NCBI GenBank assembly: GCA_036003365.1
Contig: DASYSL010000070.1
Span: 1-28,538, forward strand
Reading direction: 5' to 3'
Length of the DNA: 28,538 bases
Origin: DASYSL01 sp036003365
GTDB taxonomy: Bacteria; Eisenbacteria; RBG-16-71-46; DASYSL01
The notes under the pieces were generated by a model, which was not told the DNA's origin, did no database searches, and saw only the letters and a program-made list of their open reading frames with translations. A program made the position numbers and the translations under genes. How positions within the stretch are numbered: position 1 is the first letter of the stretch; the number at the start of each line of letters is the position of its first letter. Of this stretch, positions 23,523 to 28,538 are shown in pieces.

Positions 23523-23621
23523 GCTCGCGCGACCGCCTGGGCGCCGACCCGCACCGGCCGGCCCGGACGCGCGCCCCGTCGGACCGCGCCTCTCGCGGTC
23601 CACCCGGCCCCCGGAGCCCGC

Positions 23622-24680
23622 ATGGCCAAGTACCGGATCGGCGTCCTCTACGACGTGTGGTGGGTCGAAGACGAGGAGCCGGCTGAGCCTTCACCCAAAG
23701 GCCAGCGCAAGGCGCCTCGCAAGAAGGAAAAGGAAGTCCATCAGGAAGTCTACGAAGCCCTCAAGGAAGCCGGGCACAATCCCATCTATGCCGTGATCGA
23801 GGGCGACGACCAGACGCTGCACGATCTCGCCGAGGTCAAGGCCGACCTCTTCTTCAATCTGACCGAGTCGTACGCCGGCGACGATACCAAGGACATGAAC
23901 CTCGCGGCTTATCTCGATCTGCTCGGGCGGCGCTACACGGGCGCCGGGCCCCACGGCCTCTTTCTCGCGCAGGACAAAGCTCTGGCCAAGAAGGTCATGG
24001 GCTTTCACGGCATCCACACGCCGACCTTCGCCACCGTGTTCCGCGGCCGCGTCGACTGGTCGCACGACATCCAGTTCCCGGTCATCGTGAAGCCGCTGCG
24101 CGAGGACGGATCGATCGGCATCGGGTTCGAGAGCGTGGTCGATTCCATCAAGGATCTGATGGAGAAGATCGACGCCGTGCACACGGAGTTCAACTCCGAA
24201 GCGCTGATCGAGGAATACATCGAGGGCCGCGAGATCTACGTCGGCGTCATCGGCAACGACAAGCCGGAAGCCCTGCCGCTCATCGAGCTGGATCTCTCGC
24301 ACATTCCCGAGGGCACGCCGCGCATCGCGGGCAGCGAGGTGAAGTGGGCGCGCGGCACCGACGCCTACGAGAAGGCCGATCCCTTCTTCCCCGAAGATCT
24401 CGACGAAGCGGTCGTGAAGCGCGTCCAGGAGACCGCCGTCGCCGCGTACCAGGCGTTGAAGCTCCGCGACTATGGACGCATCGACATCCGCCTGGCCGCC
24501 GACGGCACACCGCACGTGCTCGAGGTCAATCCCAACTGCTGGCTGTCGCGCAAAGCGGAGTTCGCCATGGCGGCCAAGAAGGCGGGGCGCTCTTACGAGG
24601 CGTTGATTGCCGAGATCGTCGACCTGGCGATGGCGCGCTACGGCATCACCAACGGCACGAAGCCCCGTAGCGAGGGATAG
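23622..24680 (+). CDS. ATP-grasp ligase, D-Ala-D-Ala-ligase-like but with a different N-terminus
   Basis: 352 residues. ATP-grasp features: LFFNLTESYAGDD, DKALAKKVMGFHGIHTPTF, FPVIVKPLREDGSIGIG (phosphate-binding loop and Lys), EALIEEYIEGREIYVGVIG (adenine-side hinge), and RIDIRLAADGTPHVLEVNPNC with the metal-binding Asp, Glu and Asn. True Ddl enzymes open with a GGxSxEHEVSL motif that binds the first D-Ala. Here the equivalent region is IGVLYDVWWVEDEE, then a charged linker (about 20-38, Lys/Arg/Glu/Pro-rich), then VHQEVYEALKEAG, so the substrate is probably not D-Ala. It would join a carboxylate to an amine using ATP. GGAG precedes the ATG. It is flanked by the zincin and a membrane PH-like gene (6 bp downstream), which suggests peptide synthesis and processing in one unit. 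Confidence 0.85.
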   Translation: MAKYRIGVLYDVWWVEDEEPAEPSPKGQRKAPRKKEKEVHQEVYEALKEAGHNPIYAVIEGDDQTLHDLAEVKADLFFNLTESYAGDDTKDMNLAAYLDLLGRRYTGAGPHGLFLAQDKALAKKVMGFHGIHTPTFATVFRGRVDWSHDIQFPVIVKPLREDGSIGIGFESVVDSIKDLMEKIDAVHTEFNSEALIEEYIEGREIYVGVIGNDKPEALPLIELDLSHIPEGTPRIAGSEVKWARGTDAYEKADPFFPEDLDEAVVKRVQETAVAAYQALKLRDYGRIDIRLAADGTPHVLEVNPNCWLSRKAEFAMAAKKAGRSYEALIAEIVDLAMARYGITNGTKPRSEG

Positions 24681-24686
24681 CGGTAC

Positions 24687-25148
24687 GTGACTTTTCGAGC
24701 GCGCCGCGAGCCGATCCTGGTCGGCGTTCTCGTGGTCGACGGGATCGTGACCCTGGGCGTCGCCGCCTGGTTGTTGTACTGGGCCATCGCGCTGCACGGA
24801 TCGCCGATCCTCTACGGCGTCGTTCCCTCGCTCATCCTGAGCTTCGTCTTCGCCGCATGGATGCTTCTGCGCTCGACATACGAGATCGAAGGCAGCGATT
24901 TCGTCATCGTGCAGGGACCATCACGCCGCACGATTCCCATCGCCACGATCGCCGAAGTCTTCCCCACGCAGGCGGGTTTGGGCACGCCGGCGTGGGCGAG
25001 GAACAAGTTGCAGGTGCTCTTCGTGCCCAGCGCGAAACAGCGGACGCTATTCCTCGATCCCGAGGACCGCGAGGCGCTCCTCCGCGGGCTGGCGGAAGCC
25101 GATCCTGGCCTGGCCTTCGACGGACAAAGGGTGACGCGCGCGGCCTGA
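24687..25148 (+). CDS. small membrane protein with bacterial PH-like domain
   Basis: 153 residues from a GTG at 24687, with GAGGGA about 10 nt upstream. Two hydrophobic helices (about 11-32 and 40-61) are followed by a soluble domain with STYEIEGSDFVIVQGPSRRTIPIATIAEVFPTQ, then WARNKLQVLFVPS and LFLDPEDREALLRGL. This is the pattern of the bacterial PH domain family with N-terminal membrane anchors. Ligand and partner are unknown. It follows the ATP-grasp gene by 6 bp and is probably its operon partner. Its stop is 1 bp from the stop of the convergent YcaQ-like gene. Confidence 0.78.
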   Translation: MTFRARREPILVGVLVVDGIVTLGVAAWLLYWAIALHGSPILYGVVPSLILSFVFAAWMLLRSTYEIEGSDFVIVQGPSRRTIPIATIAEVFPTQAGLGTPAWARNKLQVLFVPSAKQRTLFLDPEDREALLRGLAEADPGLAFDGQRVTRAA

Positions 25149-25149
25149 G

Positions 25150-26229
25150 TTAGAGGTCGAGGAACGAGCGCATGCGCTCGAGCTCGGACTCGAGCTCGGC
25201 CTTGTACGCACGATCGCGCGGGCGTGCGCCGATGTAGCCGAGCTTGGCTTCGAGCTTACCGTCCTTCACCGCGAGATTTCCCCACCCGATGACGCGATCG
25301 CGCCACAGGAGCGGAAGCGCGTAGTACCCGAGCTTGCGCTTGGCGGCCGGCGTGTAGGCCTCGAATCGATACGCCCAGTCCCAAAAGATCTCGAAACGCT
25401 CGCGGTCCCAGACCAGCGGATCGAAGGGCGCGAGAAGGCGAACGCGATCTGGCGTTTCCCCCTCCGGAGTTTCTTCGGCCGGCCAGAACCATTCGCGCCC
25501 TTCGACTCTGGCATGGGCGAGACGTTTCTTGGCGCGCGCCAGGGCGTTCTTGAGCTCGCGGCCGCGCCACTGCGGCACCGCGTGGCCGAGCCGCGTCACC
25601 ACGAGATGCGAGAGCCCGCGTGAGGTGAGCGGCGCGTAGAGACGGACGGCCGCGTCGACCAAACGGTCGAGCCGCTCGTGGCGCCCGGCACGGTCGGCAG
25701 GCGGAGAACCGGACTCGGCAACGCCGTAGAGACGAATGCCGTTCTCACGCGCGGCGACGCGCAGCATGCCTCGATAGTGCATGCGCTCCAGCAGGTGCGT
25801 GGTGGCGTTCGAGCTTCCGCCCCAGTAGTTCGTCACCGAGCCGTGGGCGAAGTGGCGGTCCACCTCTCGCGGGTGCACGACACCACGCTCGCGGACGAAC
25901 GCGAGAAGGCTCTCGGCGCGTTTGCGAATGGAGGGCGACCAGGTGCTGCGCCAGCGTGAGCGCGGATGCATGAGCGCGCGCACGCTTCGGCTCACAAAGC
26001 CGTAGACGACGAAGAAGTCTTCTTCGATTTCGAGCGAGGCGTAGCCGCGCTCCAGATCTCCGGCACGATAGCCGCGGACGCGATGGCGCAGCACGAGGTC
26101 CTGCGCGCGCGCCGGCGCCCGGATGGGATCGGCTTGCACGTAGGTCATGGCTTCGAGGGCGCGCGCGAGCGTCGTGGGCTCGGGGAACTGGCGCTGGATG
26201 GCGTAGCGACGGAGGGAATCGAGGGTCAG
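25150..26229 (-). CDS. YcaQ/AlkX-type DNA glycosylase (winged-helix domain protein), probable CTG start
   Basis: 359 residues if started at CTG 26229. Conserved N-terminal residues continue upstream of the first ATG (26148) in the same frame: LDSLRRYAIQRQFPEPTTL, ARALEA, then MTYVQADPIRAPARAQDL. This is the usual opening of the family, so the ATG-started ORF (332 residues) would be missing its first 27. No ATG, GTG or TTG occurs in this extension before an in-frame stop, but AGAGGA lies about 9 nt before the CTG, which begins T-L-D-S-L-R-R. The Q-A-D at residues 32-34 matches the QxD catalytic motif of YcaQ, distinguishing it from AlkZ (QxQ). YcaQ enzymes are winged-helix glycosylases that unhook interstrand crosslinks and alkylated bases. 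It stands alone on the minus strand between two plus/minus units. An ATC start at A-I-Q, or a sequence error, is less likely. Confidence 0.82.
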   Translation of the reverse strand: MTLDSLRRYAIQRQFPEPTTLARALEAMTYVQADPIRAPARAQDLVLRHRVRGYRAGDLERGYASLEIEEDFFVVYGFVSRSVRALMHPRSRWRSTWSPSIRKRAESLLAFVRERGVVHPREVDRHFAHGSVTNYWGGSSNATTHLLERMHYRGMLRVAARENGIRLYGVAESGSPPADRAGRHERLDRLVDAAVRLYAPLTSRGLSHLVVTRLGHAVPQWRGRELKNALARAKKRLAHARVEGREWFWPAEETPEGETPDRVRLLAPFDPLVWDRERFEIFWDWAYRFEAYTPAAKRKLGYYALPLLWRDRVIGWGNLAVKDGKLEAKLGYIGARPRDRAYKAELESELERMRSFLDL

Positions 26230-26359
26230 GAGTCTTGGTCCTCTTCTTGTTCTGCTGCGAGCTTCGAGGTGCCTGGCGAGGCCGAGCGGCGTCCCGAGTC
26301 CGCTCGCACCTCACCAAGCTAGCCTCTCGTCCCTCGGGCTTACAAGAAGGGACAAGCCT

Positions 26360-28538
26360 TCACTTCATGACCACGAAGCGCTGGACGGCTTCGAACCCCG
26401 GCGCCCGGAAGCGCGCGAAGTAGAGCCCGGAGGCAACACTCTTGGTCGCCCACATCGCGCTCTGCTGGCCGGCCGGCTGCTCGCCGCGGACCAGCGTGGT
26501 CACGATGCGGCCGCGCACGTCCACGATGTCGAGCTGTACGGCTGCGCTTCGCGGCAGAGCGTAGCGAATCCCGAGCGTTCCGCGGGCCGGGTTGGGCGCC
26601 ACCGGCGACAAAACGAAAGCCTTGGGCGTCGCGCCATCCGCGGCCACGGCATCGCTCAGTGCCCAAACCGCGTCACTCACGTCGACCGAGGTGTGGCCGG
26701 GGTCGTCCTTCGCCGTCACGCGAAGGAGCATTTCGGTCGATGACGGGCCCGTTGACGTCCAGGTGTACGTCCCCGTGTTCGGAACGCCGTTGGCCACGGT
26801 TTCGTAGGTGGCTCCGCCGTCCCGCGAAATCTCGAGATCTACGGCACTCACGAAGACATCGTCCGTGGCGTTCCATTGCAGATCGACGGGCTCACCCACG
26901 CCGCCGGTCTCTCCCCCGTTGGGCGAGAGCACTGCCACGGTCGGCGGAGTGACGTCGTCGTCGTCGAGCAGGGTGCCGGTTGATGTTCCTGTCGCGATGA
27001 CCGCATTGGACGGGTTGGTGAGCTGGAGCTGAACGGTCTCGTTGCGCTCCGGCGTGGCATCGCCGGAGATGGGAACATCGACATACTTGACCGTGTCGCC
27101 CGGCGCGAACGTGAGTGTCCCAGAGACGGGCGTGTAGTCGCCGCTTGCGGCCGTCGCCGTGCCATCCACGACGGAGTAATCCACCGTCACCGTCGAAACC
27201 GAGGCGGGCAAGATTGAGACCGGGAAGGTCAACGTGGCGCCACTTGCCGTCTTGGTTCGCGGCGCTCCGGCCGCCCCTTCTGCAATCGCCGCCGGCTCGG
27301 CATTGATGCCTACCGTGGCCGGCTGGCCGACCACGATCTCATGAGCGATTCCGTTGCCTGGATCGCGATTCAGTCCGAGGCCCTGAAGCGAGGTCGCCGT
27401 GCGCGCCCCGGTGGGGAAGTCCATACCGGGACCAAGAGTCCAATCGGTGTTGATTCCGTTGTAGTACCAAGTCGATTGTCGATAGACGAATTGCGATGGG
27501 TCGGCGCCTGGATCCACATCGGAAGATCTCCAGTTCACGGTGGCGTCGAAGTTCGTGTATTTGCCGGCTCCCGAAGGCCAATCCTCGACGTACCACACTC
27601 GGTTCACCTTCTTGGTGGTGTCGATTTGGCTCATGGTGAACCACGGATAGTAGAACGGTCCTTGGGGTACGTAAGTGTTGACCAACAACAAGATATCGGT
27701 GTTGAGTCCGTGATAATCGAGGGTCACGGGCGTGTACGTCAGATCGTCGCCGATGGGAAAGGTGAAGCTCGGAGCGAGAGCGTTCAGATACTTGCACAAC
27801 ATTCCATTCACCCAGCCGGTCGTGGGCGAAGCACCGATCAACTGCGCTTGGGTGTTGAGATAGACCCTGGCTCCTGTCCAGGAAGGACAGATCAGGCTGC
27901 CATGGATGAACTGGATGGTGCAATTGAGCCAAGCGGCGCCGTCGGTCAGCTGCACGCCCGCGGGATTGTCGATCGCCAGGGTCGTGCCCGGCTGTCCGTC
28001 GAAGCTATTGGAGCTGGGCGGCTGGTTGTAGAGGTCGAGGAAGATGTCCTGCGTGGCCGACCCATTGAACGTGTACGTGGCAGTCCCGCTCGTCGGGCCC
28101 AGCTTCAGCGTGGCAGGCAAGCCGACGTAGATCGATCCCTTGATGCTCACAGGCGCCGCGAGAGCAAGGTTGAAGTTCCCTTGCTTGACCTTGATGCTGT
28201 CGATACTCATGGAGGTCGTTCCCGTCGCGGTCACGGTCCCTGGCGTGTCGTACTCGAAGTTGGCGTAGGTGCGGCCCGACATCGACGGAGCGATGTTGGC
28301 TGTGAGGCGGAGCAAGCTGCCGTGCTCAAAGACGACGACGGAGTTCGGCTGGCTCGCGCCGAACGGATTCGCTCCCGCGCCTTCCACGTAGGTCGATCCG
28401 CTCTGGAAGACCACGGAGTTCAGACTTGTGGCGCCGAATAGATTCCCGCTGAACGTTGGGTCCGCAAAAACCCTTCCCCCATCCGCGATGACGAGCGAGG
28501 CGGCGTTCGTCGCGAGCAGCCGATGCGCGGAGCCTTCC
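26360..28538 (-). CDS. large secreted surface protein with Calx-beta and FlgD/T9SS-like C-terminal domain, 5'-truncated
   Basis: The frame is open to the window edge, so at least 725 C-terminal residues are seen and the N-terminus is missing; a GTG at 28414 is internal. Domains from the N-terminal side: Asn/Gly/Ser-rich beta-strand repeats with two copies of an N-x-F-G-A...NSVVF-type motif; a large beta-rich region (Trp-rich, with WYVEDWPSG and FDATVNWRSSDVDPG); a Calx-beta domain (VDYSVVDGTATAASGDY, GTLTFAPGDTVKYVDVPISGD); an Ig-like domain (PPTVAVLSPNGGE ... VDLEISRDGG); and a C-terminal FlgD-Ig/T9SS-type-A-like domain (APNPARGTLGIRYALP ... SGLYFARFRAPGFEAVQRFVV). The family is usually exported and cell-surface attached; Calx-beta domains bind calcium. 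The specific function is unknown. Confidence 0.88.
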   Translation of the reverse strand, partial: EGSAHRLLATNAASLVIADGGRVFADPTFSGNLFGATSLNSVVFQSGSTYVEGAGANPFGASQPNSVVVFEHGSLLRLTANIAPSMSGRTYANFEYDTPGTVTATGTTSMSIDSIKVKQGNFNLALAAPVSIKGSIYVGLPATLKLGPTSGTATYTFNGSATQDIFLDLYNQPPSSNSFDGQPGTTLAIDNPAGVQLTDGAAWLNCTIQFIHGSLICPSWTGARVYLNTQAQLIGASPTTGWVNGMLCKYLNALAPSFTFPIGDDLTYTPVTLDYHGLNTDILLLVNTYVPQGPFYYPWFTMSQIDTTKKVNRVWYVEDWPSGAGKYTNFDATVNWRSSDVDPGADPSQFVYRQSTWYYNGINTDWTLGPGMDFPTGARTATSLQGLGLNRDPGNGIAHEIVVGQPATVGINAEPAAIAEGAAGAPRTKTASGATLTFPVSILPASVSTVTVDYSVVDGTATAASGDYTPVSGTLTFAPGDTVKYVDVPISGDATPERNETVQLQLTNPSNAVIATGTSTGTLLDDDDVTPPTVAVLSPNGGETGGVGEPVDLQWNATDDVFVSAVDLEISRDGGATYETVANGVPNTGTYTWTSTGPSSTEMLLRVTAKDDPGHTSVDVSDAVWALSDAVAADGATPKAFVLSPVAPNPARGTLGIRYALPRSAAVQLDIVDVRGRIVTTLVRGEQPAGQQSAMWATKSVASGLYFARFRAPGFEAVQRFVVMK

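Overview
The window is 28.5 kb of G+C-rich bacterial DNA, roughly two-thirds G+C by eye. It is packed with genes and has no rRNA, tRNA, insertion sequence or CRISPR array that I can see. The gene content points to an environmental Gram-negative-type bacterium of the FCB neighbourhood, and Candidatus Eisenbacteria or a relative is my best guess. This rests on many lipoproteins with lipoboxes, secreted proteins ending in FlgD/T9SS-like beta-sandwich domains, tandem right-handed beta-helix proteins, a Calx-beta/Ig surface protein and a DsbD. The assignment is inference; no marker gene is present.

Layout. 1-823: the 3' part of an LD-carboxypeptidase (S66) converging on a small zinc-ribbon gene. 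638-6534 (minus): an apparent four-gene operon with overlapping stop/start codons, running from a DUF255/YyaL thioredoxin-like protein to DsbD, a lipoprotein with a beta-propeller-like region, and the zinc-ribbon protein. 6724-7595: a small Ig-like lipoprotein, then a tandem pair of SelW-like (Rdx) redox proteins on the minus strand. The first has a CxxC motif. The second has an in-frame UGA exactly where the second redox cysteine should be, followed by a SECIS-like hairpin, so it is very probably a selenoprotein that automatic annotation would miss or cut to 10 residues. 7863-9515: LemA plus an M48 metalloprotease. 9737-11044: a small secreted aromatic-rich protein, a pair of REP-like palindromes, and rpiA. 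11041-13913 (minus): a secreted M1 aminopeptidase followed by a GT2 glycosyltransferase. 14112-17241: two lipoproteins and a zinc-ribbon-headed SAM methyltransferase.

17222-22244 (minus): three tandem secreted right-handed beta-helix paralogues. All three end in the same module of about 84 residues with four conserved cysteines and a terminal W-G-x-x-K-A-x-Y-R. It is clearly distinct from the FlgD-like C-termini elsewhere in the window and is a candidate undescribed sorting or anchoring module. 22512-25148: a small operon with a zincin (Peptidase_Mx-like), an ATP-grasp ligase that resembles Ddl but lacks its N-terminal substrate motif, and a membrane PH-like protein. 25150-26229 (minus): a YcaQ-type DNA glycosylase whose conserved N-terminus lies upstream of the first ATG and is probably started from CTG. 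26360-28538 (minus): the C-terminal part of a large secreted Calx-beta/FlgD protein that runs off the window.

Themes that tie the window together are thiol/selenol redox chemistry (DUF255, DsbD and the SelW pair), export to the envelope or surface (four lipoproteins and six or seven secreted proteins), and very tight packing. Three genes (rpiA, the methyltransferase and the zincin) lack a Shine-Dalgarno sequence and have a TANNNT hexamer 7-11 nt before the start codon, which suggests leaderless or near-leaderless transcripts.
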